Assembly: GCF_900099735.1 (NCBI RefSeq)
Contig: NZ_FNDT01000011.1
Location: forward strand, 1-64,000
Source of the DNA: Arthrobacter subterraneus
Lineage (GTDB): Bacteria > Actinomycetota > Actinomycetes > Actinomycetales > Micrococcaceae
DNA length: 64,000 bases
Direction of reading: 5' to 3'
Of the stretch, positions 39,801-48,211 are shown piece by piece (position 1 is the first letter of the stretch; every line of letters starts with the position of its first letter). The position numbers were made by a program, and so were the translations under genes. A model generated the notes under the pieces. The model saw nothing but the letters and a program-made list of their open reading frames with translations. It had not been told where the DNA came from and ran no database searches.

Positions 39801-41348
39801 CAGGAGACACCGTCGCTCGTGAGCCCCGGCGGCATCGCCGCTCTCGAGTTCGGGGACCCCGTCGAGGCCGTGAACCGCGTGGCTCAGCAGATCGAGGACC
39901 AGGATCTGGCGGACGTCATTGTGGCCGCTTACCACGAGGGAGCCGGAGACGGCGCCGTCGAGGGTGCCACCATAGAGCAGGAGGTTGCCGCGGGCGGCGC
40001 CTTTGCAGAGATCGTCACCGGGACCACGCCGCTTGTCGACGCCATCTACACCGGCCACACCCACAAGCAGTACGTGTGGGACGCTCCGGTCCCCGGTGCT
40101 GAGGGCGAGACCCGCCCCATTGTGCAGACCGGCTCCTACGGCGAATTCATCGGGCAGATCACACTGAGCGTCGATAACGCCACCGGCGAGGTCGAGTCCT
40201 ACACCGCGCAGAACGTGGCACGGTCCGCAACGGACCCGGCCGTGCTGGCAGCAACCTACCCCCGCGTGGCGGAGGTCAAGGCAATTGTCGATGCTGCCCT
40301 CGCTGAAGCGAAGGTCATCGGCAGCCGCCCGGTTGGTTCGGTGACTGCCGACATCACCACGGCTTTCCTCAACGGCGCCCGGGATGACCGCGGTTCGGAG
40401 TCGACGCTTGGGAACCTGGTTGCTGACTCCATGAGGGCTTCGCTCTCGGCCGCCGAACGCGGTGGAGCTGACATCGGCGTCGTCAATCCAGGCGGGCTCC
40501 GCAACGAGCTCTACTACGGAGAGGACGGAGTGATCACCTACGCCGAAGCCAACGCAGTCCTGCCCTTCGTCAACAACCTCTGGACCGTCACCCTGACCGG
40601 GGAGCAGTTCAGGACGATGCTGGAGCAGCAGTGGCAGCCGGCGGGTGCATCCCGGTCCTTCCAGGCGCTCGGGTTGTCCGACAACGTGGCCTACACCTAC
40701 AACCCGGACCTCGCTGCCGGTTCCCGCATCACGTCGGTCACGATCGACGGAGCTCCGCTGGATCCGGCTGCGGAATACCGCATCGGCACGATCAGCTTCC
40801 TGGCTCAGGGCGGTGACAACTTCACCGTCTTCCAGCAGGCAACCGATGTCCGCGATTCGGGACTCGTGGACCGCGACGCGTGGATCAGCTACATCGGGCA
40901 GAACAGCCCGCTGTCACCGAGCTTCGACCGTCGGTCAGTGGTGGTGAAGGACGCGCCGGTCAGCGTGCAGGGCGGCGATTCCGTCAGCTTCAGCGTTGCG
41001 AAGCTGGATCTGACCTCACTGGGCAGTCCCGCCAACACCAGCCTGTCTGCCAGCTTTGTTGACGGCACCGGCACCGTCACGGAGCTGGGAACCACCCCCG
41101 TGACCGATGGTGCCGCGCAGGTCACCCTCACCGTTCCGGAATCAACGCCTGGAGCGGGGACCATTGTCCTGGTTGCGAAGGAATCGGGCACGACGGTCAA
41201 TCTGCCCGTGACCGTGGAGGCGCCCGCCGAAACCGGATGCGCTGCCCCGGCCAAACCCGAGCGTGGGCCGGAAGCCGAAAAGGCGGACGGCTTCGGGCAG
41301 GCAATGGCGGAGTACCGCAAGTGCCTCGCCGACGCACGCCGCGGCTAG
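36873..41348 (+). CDS. Secreted multidomain nuclease / 5'-nucleotidase (ExeM/NucH-5'NT fusion)
   Basis: A 1491-residue exported protein. A Sec signal (about 1-32, ending PASA) is followed by a lamin-tail-like domain (about 38-210, VVINEAYVNGG), a Pro/Glu linker, an OB-fold-like region (about 240-500) and an endonuclease/exonuclease/phosphatase domain. The latter (about 505-835) shows VKIASFNVLNYF, EEIEN, AGDFNSY and SDHDPVI. Next is a 5'-nucleotidase metallophosphatase (about 843-1130; INDFHGRID, SAGDNIGAS, VGNHEFDGG) and its C-terminal nucleotide-binding domain (about 1150-1340; NLVADSMRA, NPGGLRN), then a short beta domain. No LPXTG anchor. AAGGAG precedes the ATG. It likely degrades extracellular DNA and dephosphorylates the nucleotides to scavenge phosphate and nucleosides. 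Confidence 0.9.
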   Translation: MKNSWRGALCSALSVGLLASPVAFLPASAEETVGPQAGTGVVINEAYVNGGSANAPFTHKFVELANTTDAPVSLDGWSLQYRSATGSAAPTGVAVLRGTIPANGTYLVQGSSNGSAGSALPAPDLSSSLNFSGTSGTIVLSNQSTAVTPLAVGSVTGAPGVVDLLGYGSSNTYETSGEEGPGGTGNPLSMNRSGGVDTDNNQVDFSALDAVTPTNAAGETADNEPEPEPQPPAPGQVVPIDQIQGTGTATPYAGQVVTTRGVVTAAYPSGGFDGYYLQTAGTGGDLGSDHAASDGIFIYSPATVAEVAVGDFVEVTGTAGEYFDLSQITVPAGGMTKPAEPAEAVKAAAVAYPADDAGREALEGMLVQPTSGFTVSDNYALNQYGEITLAVGDTPLVQPTEIAPPGTAGNAAVAADNAARRVKLDDGATTNFLSAANMDQPLPYLTPEQPVRVNSSATFTAPVVLDFRNSSWKFQPLTALTAANAAAVQPVTFEGTRPEVPANVGGNVKIASFNVLNYFTTTGDQLTGCTYYQDRDGNPVTVRGGCDARGAANAENLERQEAKIVAAINGLGADVVSLEEIENSARFGKDRDEALATLTAALNEAAPGVWDYVRSPAERPAVEDEDFIRTAFIYKVAAVEPVGESVILNDNVAFSNARKPLAQSFTVAGGDASTRFLVIANHFKSKGSGSDENADQGDGQGASNADRIEQATALVAFADRMKSEAGTDKVFLAGDFNSYSAEDPMQVLYDAGYINQGGKTEGYSYVFSGLVGSLDHILASPAADATVSGVDVWSINAVESVALEYSRYNYNATNFYAPNQFRASDHDPVIVGLDLAPADSTTELNLMGINDFHGRIDSNTVKLAGTIEELRAQYGEENSLFLSAGDNIGASLFASSVAKDQPTLDVLNALDLRASAVGNHEFDGGFEDLDGRVADAAEFPYLGANVYLKGTNTPALEEYGIVTVGGIDVAVIGAVTQETPSLVSPGGIAALEFGDPVEAVNRVAQQIEDQDLADVIVAAYHEGAGDGAVEGATIEQEVAAGGAFAEIVTGTTPLVDAIYTGHTHKQYVWDAPVPGAEGETRPIVQTGSYGEFIGQITLSVDNATGEVESYTAQNVARSATDPAVLAATYPRVAEVKAIVDAALAEAKVIGSRPVGSVTADITTAFLNGARDDRGSESTLGNLVADSMRASLSAAERGGADIGVVNPGGLRNELYYGEDGVITYAEANAVLPFVNNLWTVTLTGEQFRTMLEQQWQPAGASRSFQALGLSDNVAYTYNPDLAAGSRITSVTIDGAPLDPAAEYRIGTISFLAQGGDNFTVFQQATDVRDSGLVDRDAWISYIGQNSPLSPSFDRRSVVVKDAPVSVQGGDSVSFSVAKLDLTSLGSPANTSLSASFVDGTGTVTELGTTPVTDGAAQVTLTVPESTPGAGTIVLVAKESGTTVNLPVTVEAPAETGCAAPAKPERGPEAEKADGFGQAMAEYRKCLADARRG

Positions 41349-41389
41349 AGCACAACCGGGGATCCCGGCCCCGATAGGAACGGCAGGAG

Positions 41390-41420
41390 GCGCTCGTCCG
41401 CAGCAGCGGACGAGCGCTTT
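41390..41420. terminator. Hairpin between nuclease and FAD-protein genes
   Basis: A 12-bp perfect stem GCGCTCGTCCGC/GCGGACGAGCGC (41390-41401 with 41406-41417), loop AGCA, followed by TTT. It lies between convergent stop codons. Confidence 0.85.
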
Positions 41421-41439
41421 CTGCCGTGCCGCCGGCAGG

Positions 41440-43356
41440 TCAGCCGAGGATTGCGAGCGCGATGTCATCGGCGTCGCGCAGCGTCCTGCTTCCGGCGTCG
41501 AGTGAGGCGCCTGCCTCGGCGGCGATCGCTGTTCCCCACTGCACGGCGCTGAGCTGCAGTCCCAGCACAAACAGATTTTCCTGCACCAGCCCGCTCGCGC
41601 CCACCGCCCGGTAGGGCGGCCTGGTCACGTCCAGTCCCGGGGAAACCTCCGGCACGCCGTCTTCGGACATGGTGGTGCGCGCCCGCACGAGTCCATCCTC
41701 GAGCAGCCGGCGCAGCAGGACCGAGCGGTTCTGGACCACCCGGTTGGCCGGCATCATCGCCTCGACCAGCACGCCGGCGTCGTATTTTCCGCCTTCCACC
41801 CATGGCGAGGAGACAGTGAACCTCCCCCTCGCAGCATCCAGCTCGAACCGCGGCGCCGGACCGGCGAAGCGCACGACGCCAGCCCTCGCCAGGGCGGCCA
41901 ACTGTTCGATCCGGAGGGCGGGCGGTCCGCTCGCAAGGCCCTCCACCAGCGGTTCAAACCACCCGCGCAGCTCCGCCGTCCATGACGCTTCGGTCAGCCC
42001 CCCGTCGGCGACAATCTGCTTGATGACTGAGCGTCCCGCGTTCATGGCGCCGATGGCCATCTTCAGGGGATCCTCTTCGCCGCGGTCGGAGCCTGCAGCA
42101 TCCTCCTCGAGATAGTCGAGCACCGCCTGGTTGTATTCCTCCGCGGAAGCGAACCGGTGCCGCCCGAAGGGTCGGGCGAGCGACTCAAGGTCCAGCCGGT
42201 CGGCAAGAGGCACGTAGTCACCCAGGAGCTCCTCAAGGCGAGCGCGCCAGGCGTTGTCGGGATCGTCAAGCACGCTCTGGAGCGACGGCAGGAACTCCGC
42301 CGGCAGTCCGCCGGTGCGTGCCAGCGTGCTGTAGTAGGCCCAGACGGCATCCCGGTGCAGCAGCGGCCAGAGGTCATGGTCGAAGCCGGGCTGGATGCCG
42401 CTTGCTGCGAAGGCGCCGGCGCGGCTGGGCGTGCAGTAGCGAAGGCGCACGCTGCGCGGCACGTAGCTGGTGAGTTTCGCCTTGGCGCGGTATGGCGTAC
42501 CTCGCCGGGAGGCGGCGACCACTTGGGGTTCCCGGCCCGAAGGGCGGTAGATCAGCGCGCGGCCGGCCGGTTCGCCGCTGGGGACGAAAGTTCCGCCCCG
42601 GCCCTCGGTGAGGTGGGTGATGATGTCGAAAAAGTTCAGGCCCAGGCCCCGCACGAGTACGGTCTTGCGCGCCGGCAGCCGGTTCCAGTCGACATCGGCG
42701 GGAACGTTCGGCGGCCAGTACTGCAGTCCCAGGCGCGCGGCACCGTCCCTGAGCGACTCCTGCTCCGGGTTGAGCTGGGCGGGCAGGTGACCCATCCCCA
42801 GCACGACGGCGTCGCACATCACGGTGGTGTTCCCGCCGACATTCACCCGGAAGCCGGACTCCAGCTCCTCGAGATGGCTTGCCTCCGCGCGGTGCTCGAC
42901 GACGTCGAAACCGTCGCCGAGCTGTTCGATCAGCGACGTGTAAATGTACTCGAGATAGCGCCCGTACAGTGCCCGGCTGGCGAAGTCTGCCGAGGTGAGG
43001 GACTGGATTTCCTTGCGGTCGCCGTCGCTCAGCCGATCATCCGGTGAGGCATCCATCAGCTGCCGCCAGTCGTCAAAGGACAGCGGCACCAGGGAGGGAG
43101 CGCGTGCGGCGGCTGCGGGGCCGACGGGCACCACCGTGGGAAACAGCGCCGGCGTGTTCATGAGGAAATGCCGCGACTGGTCGGTCCTCCACACATGCCC
43201 GGGTCCTGGCTGGTAAGGATCGATCAGGTGAACGGTGACCCGCGGGCGATCAGCCTCCCGCAGTGCCGACCAGTTTGCGATCAGGCGTTCCAGCACGGAA
43301 GTGCCGCGCGGACCGGCGCCGATAATGGCCACCTGAACTGCCCGCGTCATCTCCAT
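41440..43356 (-). CDS. FAD/NAD(P)-binding protein, function unknown
   Basis: A 638-residue protein with an N-terminal dinucleotide-binding motif VAIIGAGPRGTSVLERL (about 9-25), matching the FAD-NAD(P)-binding family (NAD_binding_9) that includes HrcA-neighbour and antibiotic-related oxidoreductases of unknown reaction. VVLGMGHLPAQ near 185 resembles the second ATG/GMG motif. No covalent flavin site is seen. ATG 43356 follows TAACCT by 6 nt, suggesting a leaderless mRNA; a second in-frame ATG is two codons later. Substrate unknown. Confidence 0.8.
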   Translation of the reverse strand: MEMTRAVQVAIIGAGPRGTSVLERLIANWSALREADRPRVTVHLIDPYQPGPGHVWRTDQSRHFLMNTPALFPTVVPVGPAAAARAPSLVPLSFDDWRQLMDASPDDRLSDGDRKEIQSLTSADFASRALYGRYLEYIYTSLIEQLGDGFDVVEHRAEASHLEELESGFRVNVGGNTTVMCDAVVLGMGHLPAQLNPEQESLRDGAARLGLQYWPPNVPADVDWNRLPARKTVLVRGLGLNFFDIITHLTEGRGGTFVPSGEPAGRALIYRPSGREPQVVAASRRGTPYRAKAKLTSYVPRSVRLRYCTPSRAGAFAASGIQPGFDHDLWPLLHRDAVWAYYSTLARTGGLPAEFLPSLQSVLDDPDNAWRARLEELLGDYVPLADRLDLESLARPFGRHRFASAEEYNQAVLDYLEEDAAGSDRGEEDPLKMAIGAMNAGRSVIKQIVADGGLTEASWTAELRGWFEPLVEGLASGPPALRIEQLAALARAGVVRFAGPAPRFELDAARGRFTVSSPWVEGGKYDAGVLVEAMMPANRVVQNRSVLLRRLLEDGLVRARTTMSEDGVPEVSPGLDVTRPPYRAVGASGLVQENLFVLGLQLSAVQWGTAIAAEAGASLDAGSRTLRDADDIALAILG

Positions 43357-43426
43357 CCTTCTAGGTTATCGGCCGGTCGGACCCGCCCCGTTCGGCGTGA
43401 CCGGCCCAGGCCGCCCGTACCGGGGT

Positions 43427-45799
43427 TCAGCGCGCGGGCTCCGTTTCCCCCACGTAGGCGGCCAGATGCGAGCCGGTCAGGGTGGAGCGGTCCGCGACGA
43501 GGTCCGCCGGCGTTCCCTGGAAAACGACCGTCCCGCCGTCGTGCCCGGCACCGGGACCGAGATCGATGATCCAGTCGGCATGCGCCATCACCGCCTGATG
43601 GTGCTCGATGACGAGCACGGACTTGCCCGAATCAACGAGCCGGTCCAGGAGCCTGAGCAGCTGTTCGACGTCGGCAAGGTGCAGGCCGGTGGTCGGTTCA
43701 TCGAGGACGTAGACATCGCCCTTCTCGCCCATCTGGGTGGCCAGCTTCAACCGCTGCCGCTCGCCGCCGGAGAGCGTGGTGAGCGGCTGTCCCAGGCTCA
43801 GGTACCCGAGCCCGACGTCGGCCATCCGGTCCAGGATCCTGGAGGCGGCGGGAGTGCGCGCATCCCCGGTGTCGAAGAATTCCAGTGCCTCCGACACCGG
43901 CATGGCGAGCACGTCGGCGATGTTCTTTCCACCCAGTGTGTACTCGAGCACCGAGGCCTGGAACCGCCTGCCCTCGCACTCCTCACAGGGTGACTCCATG
44001 GTGGCCATGACGCCCAGGTCGGTGTAGATCACGCCGGCACCGTTGCAGGTGGGGCAGGCGCCCTCGGAGTTGGAGCTGAAGAGCGCGGGCTTGACGCCGT
44101 TCGCCTTGGCGAAGGACTTGCGGATCGGTTCCAGCAGTCCCGTGTAGGTGGCGGGGTTGCTTCGCCGTGAGCCCCGGATGGCCGCCTGGTCGATCACCAC
44201 AACGCCGTCGCGTTTTGCAACGGATCCGTGGATCAGTGAGCTCTTGCCGGAGCCTGCCACGCCCGTGATGACGCACAGCACGCCCAGCGGGATGTCGACG
44301 TCGACGTTCCGAAGGTTGTGCGTCGACGCTCCCCGGACTTCCATGGCGTGCGTGGAGGAACGGACGGCATCCTTGACGCGTGCGCGGTCATCGAGGTGGC
44401 GTCCGGTGATCGTATCCGTCTGGCGCAGTCCCTCAACGGTGCCCTCGAAACACACCGTTCCGCCCGCGGTGCCTGCACCTGGCCCCAGGTCGATCACGTG
44501 GTCGGCGATCGTGATGGTCTCGGGCTTGTGTTCAACCACCAGCACCGTGTTGCCCTTGTCCCGAAGCTGGAGGAGCAGCTTGTTCATGCGCTCGATGTCA
44601 TGCGGATGCAGGCCGATGCTCGGCTCGTCGAAGACGTAGGTGACGTCGGTCAGGGAGGAACCGAGGTGGCGGATCATTTTGGTCCGCTGCGCTTCGCCGC
44701 CCGAGAGCGTTCCGGCCGGCCGATCAAGCGAGAGGTAGCCCAGACCGATCTCCGCGAAGGAATCCAGGAGGTGCTGCAGCCCTTTCACCAGGGGCGCCGC
44801 CGTGCTGCCGGCCTTTCCCAGCCCGCGCAGCCACTCCGCCAGGTCGGTGATCTGCATCGAGCAGAGCTCAGCGATGTTCTTCCCGTTGATCTTTGACGAC
44901 AGCGCTTCCCTGGTGAGCCGCGTCCCGTCGCACTCAGGGCAGCGCTGGAAGGTCACTGCCCGCTCCACGAACCGGCGCACGTGGGGTTGCATGGCCTCGG
45001 GGTCCTTGGACAACATGGACTTTTGGATCTTCGGAATGATGCCCTCGAACGTGAGGTTGATGCCTTCAACCTTGATCTTGGTCGGTTCCGCGTACAGCAT
45101 CGTGTCGAGCTGCTTCTTGGTGAACTTCGCAATGGGCTTGTCCATCGGCAGGCCCATACCCTCGAACAGCCTTCCGTACCAGCCGTCCATCGAGTAGCCG
45201 GGGACGGTCAGGGCGCCGTCGGCCAGGGACTTTGCCTCGTCATACAGCGCGGCGCGGTCGATGTCGCTGACATTTCCCATGCCCTCGCATCTCGGGCACA
45301 TGCCGCCCAGGTAGACGGCCTGACTGACGACGCTCCGCTCAACGCGTCCGGCCTTCTCGGTGGACATCACGCCGCTGGCCTTGCGGGTGGGGACATTGAA
45401 GGAGTACGCGGTGGGTGGTCCCACATAGGGGGAGCCGAGCCTGCTGAAAAGGATGCGCAGCATGGCGTTGGCGTCAGTCGCCGTACCCACGGTGGACCGC
45501 GGGTTGGCACCCATCCGTTCCTGATCAACGATGATCGCGGTGGTCAGCCCCTCAAGCAGATCAACGTCCGGCCGAGCCAGAGTGGGCATGAATCCCTGCA
45601 CAAAGGCGCTGTAGGTCTCGTTGATCATCCGCTGCGATTCGGCTGCGATCGTCGCAAAGACGAGCGAACTCTTGCCTGCGCCCGACACACCGGTGAACAC
45701 CGTCAGCCGTCTCTTGGGGATGTCAATGCTGATGTCTTTGAGGTTGTTCTCGCGGGCGCCCTGCACCCGGATCAGGTCATGGGTATCCGCTGGATGCAT
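43427..45799 (-). CDS. UvrA-like ABC ATPase (UvrA2/DrrC-type paralogue)
   Basis: A 790-residue paralogue of excinuclease UvrA. Two ABC ATPase modules: Walker A GVSGAGKSS at 37-45 and GVAGSGKSS near 515, with signatures LSGGEAQRTKM and LSGGERQRLKL. Zinc-binding cysteine pairs lie in CPRCEGMG, CPECDGTR, CPTCNGAG and CEECEGRR. At about 790 rather than 950 residues it lacks much of the UvrB-binding insertion, as in UvrA2 and the drug-resistance protein DrrC. The start MHPADTHDLIR is preferred; a 295-residue open extension upstream runs antisense through the peptidase gene. Possible role in drug tolerance or DNA-lesion binding. Confidence 0.88.
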   Translation of the reverse strand: MHPADTHDLIRVQGARENNLKDISIDIPKRRLTVFTGVSGAGKSSLVFATIAAESQRMINETYSAFVQGFMPTLARPDVDLLEGLTTAIIVDQERMGANPRSTVGTATDANAMLRILFSRLGSPYVGPPTAYSFNVPTRKASGVMSTEKAGRVERSVVSQAVYLGGMCPRCEGMGNVSDIDRAALYDEAKSLADGALTVPGYSMDGWYGRLFEGMGLPMDKPIAKFTKKQLDTMLYAEPTKIKVEGINLTFEGIIPKIQKSMLSKDPEAMQPHVRRFVERAVTFQRCPECDGTRLTREALSSKINGKNIAELCSMQITDLAEWLRGLGKAGSTAAPLVKGLQHLLDSFAEIGLGYLSLDRPAGTLSGGEAQRTKMIRHLGSSLTDVTYVFDEPSIGLHPHDIERMNKLLLQLRDKGNTVLVVEHKPETITIADHVIDLGPGAGTAGGTVCFEGTVEGLRQTDTITGRHLDDRARVKDAVRSSTHAMEVRGASTHNLRNVDVDIPLGVLCVITGVAGSGKSSLIHGSVAKRDGVVVIDQAAIRGSRRSNPATYTGLLEPIRKSFAKANGVKPALFSSNSEGACPTCNGAGVIYTDLGVMATMESPCEECEGRRFQASVLEYTLGGKNIADVLAMPVSEALEFFDTGDARTPAASRILDRMADVGLGYLSLGQPLTTLSGGERQRLKLATQMGEKGDVYVLDEPTTGLHLADVEQLLRLLDRLVDSGKSVLVIEHHQAVMAHADWIIDLGPGAGHDGGTVVFQGTPADLVADRSTLTGSHLAAYVGETEPAR

Positions 45800-45886
45800 T
45801 GCTCCATCTAACCAGTTGGCAGCTTCGATGGGCAGACCCGTATGGAAGGCATTCTGCCCGGGCGTCAGGTTGCCTAAGATAACGGT

Positions 45887-47976
45887 ATGACGTCCACCAC
45901 GCAGCAGCCTGATTCCGCAACCGACGATGAGTTCCTCTGGCTGGAGGACATCTACGGTCAGAAGCCCCTGGAATGGGTGCGCAGCCAGAACGCCGTCACG
46001 GAAGCGGAACTTGTCAATAAGCAGTTCCTCGCGGATGAACAGCGCCTGCTTGAGGTGCTCGATTCCACTGACAGGATTCCGATGGTGGTCAAGCGCGGCG
46101 ACCACTACTACAACTTCTGGCGGGACAGGGAGCACCCCAAGGGCCTGTGGCGGCGGACCACCTGGGAAAGCTACCTGACCGATGCCCCCGACTGGGACGT
46201 CCTGCTCGACGTTGACGCCCTGGCCGCTGCGGAGGGCCAGGAGTGGGTGTGGGGTGGGGCGATGTTCCTTCGCCCCACCGACGGTGGGCCCTACCGCAGG
46301 GCGCTGATAGCGCTCTCCCCCGACGGCGGGGATGCCCAGCGCTACCGCGAGTACGACGTCGTCGACCGCTCCTTTGTGGAGGGCGGGTTCGATATTCCGG
46401 TGGCGAAGAGCAGGATCAGCTGGGCGGGCCCGGACGCCCTCCATGTGGGTACGGACTTCGGGCCGGGGTCCATGACCACCAGTTCCTACCCGCGGACCGT
46501 GCGGACGCTGCGCCGCGGTGAACCGCTCGAGTCCGCGCGCCTGTATTTCGAGATCCCCGAAACCTCCATGATGGCCGTGGTGGTGCGTGACCAGACCCCT
46601 GGGTTCGAGCGGGACATCGCCGCCCACATCGTGGATTTCTACTCCAGCCGCACGTTCCTGCGCCGGGGGGATGAATGGGTGCACATCGACGTTCCTGACG
46701 ACGTCAACGTGTCACTTCACCGGGAGTGGCTGGTGCTCCGTCCGCGCACCGACTTCGAGCTCGACGGCGTAACGTACCGCGGCGGTTCCCTTCAGGCCGC
46801 CCACTCGAGGACTTCCTGGCCGGGCAGCGCGCTCTGACCACCGTGTTCGAACCCGATGCGCACACAGCCCTGCAGTCCTGGAGCTGGACCCGGGACCATC
46901 TCCTGCTCAATCTCCTGAAGGACGTGTCTTCGGAGATCCGGGTGGTCAACCCTGCACAGTCCTGGACCGCCGAAGTACTGGACGCCTGTCCGCCCCTGCA
47001 TGCGGTGGATGCCTACGCGGTCGATGATGAGGACGACGACGCCGGCAACGACTACTGGCTGGTCGCCACCGGATTCCTCACCCCCACAACGGTGGTGCGC
47101 GGCACTATTGGCGGCACGCATGTGGAAGTAAAGGCGTCGCCGTCGTACTTTGACGAGGAGTCCTTCACCGTCTCACAGCACTTCGCGGTCTCCAGCGACG
47201 GAACGCGGGTGCCTTACTTCCAGGTCGCGGCGAACGATCTGGCGCTCGACGGCGGCAACCCGACGCTACTCTCCGGGTACGGGGGCTTCGAGCACGCCAT
47301 GACGCCGGCGTACAGCGGGGTGATCGGGCGGGGATGGCTGGAACGCCGGACAGCTGACGGCCGCCCGGGCGTGTACGTGCTCGCGAACATCCGGGGCGGG
47401 GGCGAATACGGGCCGGCCTGGCACCAGGCGGCGCTGCACGCCAACCGGCACCGGGCGTATGAGGACTTCGCTGCAATCGCGGAGGACCTGGTGGAGCGCG
47501 GGGTGACCCGTCCGGAGCTGCTCGGCTGCACCGGCAGGAGCAACGGCGGGCTGCTGGTGGGCAACATGCTCACGCAGTACCCGCACCTGTTCGGGGCGAT
47601 CTCGTGCGGCGTTCCACTGCTGGACATGAAGCGGTACACCAAGCTGTCAGCCGGGTACTCCTGGATTGCCGAGTACGGCGACCCGGACAAGCCCGAACAG
47701 TGGGAGTACGTGCAGACCTTCTCGCCGTACCACCGCTTGCAGGAGGGCCGGAAGTACCCGAAGACGCTGATCTGGACGGCAACGAGCGATGACCGGGTGG
47801 GTCCGGTTCAGGCACGGAAGATGGCCGCACGGATGAAGGCGCTTGGGGTTGGGAATGTGTGGTTCCACGAGGCGCTTGAGGGCGGCCATGCCGGGGCGTC
47901 TGACAACCGCCAGGCTGCGCGCATGCACGCCATGTCCTTCGAGTTCCTGTGGAAGGCACTCACCGGGCAGCTCTAG
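45887..47976 (+). pseudogene. Prolyl oligopeptidase family (S9) peptidase, frameshifted
   Basis: Two overlapping frames encode one S9A peptidase. The first (45887-46837) carries the N-terminal beta-propeller part starting MTSTTQQP, and the second contributes the catalytic domain through 47976. Homology passes from frame 1 (YRGGSLQAA) to the other frame (LEDFLAGQRAL) at about 46802, where a CCC run (46800-46802) appears to lack one base. Restoring one C gives a continuous protein of about 696 residues, the normal family size. Catalytic Ser (GRSNGGLLVGN), Asp (TATSDDRVG) and His (GGHAGASDN) are intact. A true frameshift or a sequencing error cannot be separated here. ATG 45887 follows TAAGAT by 6 nt. 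Confidence 0.85.
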
Positions 47977-48042
47977 ACCCTGGGGGTATTTTGCTCTTGC
48001 CCTGAGGTTCTGGGTAGTCTTGGGTGGCTAGTAATAGCTGCT

Positions 48043-48130
48043 GGAGACGTGCCAGAGCGGCCGAATGGGCTTCACTGCTAATGAAGTGTGGGCCTAAAGC
48101 CTACCGGGGGTTCAAATCCCCCCGTCTCCG
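48043..48130 (+). tRNA. tRNA-Ser (anticodon GCT)
   Basis: An 88-nt class II tRNA. Acceptor GGAGACG pairs with CGTCTCC, anticodon loop CTGCTAA between TTCA/TGAA, a long variable arm and T-arm GGGGGTTCAAATCCCCC. Anticodon GCT reads AGC/AGT (Ser). No encoded CCA. Confidence 0.97.
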
Positions 48131-48142
48131 CGTTTTTCGAAG

Positions 48143-48181
48143 GGCGTCTTCGAGGGTCAGCTGATCCCCGAAGACGCCTTT
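48143..48181. terminator. Terminator between tRNA-Ser(GCT) and recQ
   Basis: A 10-bp stem GGCGTCTTCG/CGAAGACGCC (48143-48152 with 48169-48178) followed by TTT. It lies between a plus-strand tRNA and a convergent minus-strand gene and could serve both. Confidence 0.8.
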
Positions 48182-48211
48182 CGTCTGTATGGGTTCCCGG
48201 CTCGACGACTG

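Noticed and set aside
45800-46684. 295-residue N-terminal extension of the UvrA paralogue
   Set aside because: Antisense to the S9 peptidase gene and unlike any UvrA N-terminus, which begins right at MHPADTHDLIRVQGARENN.
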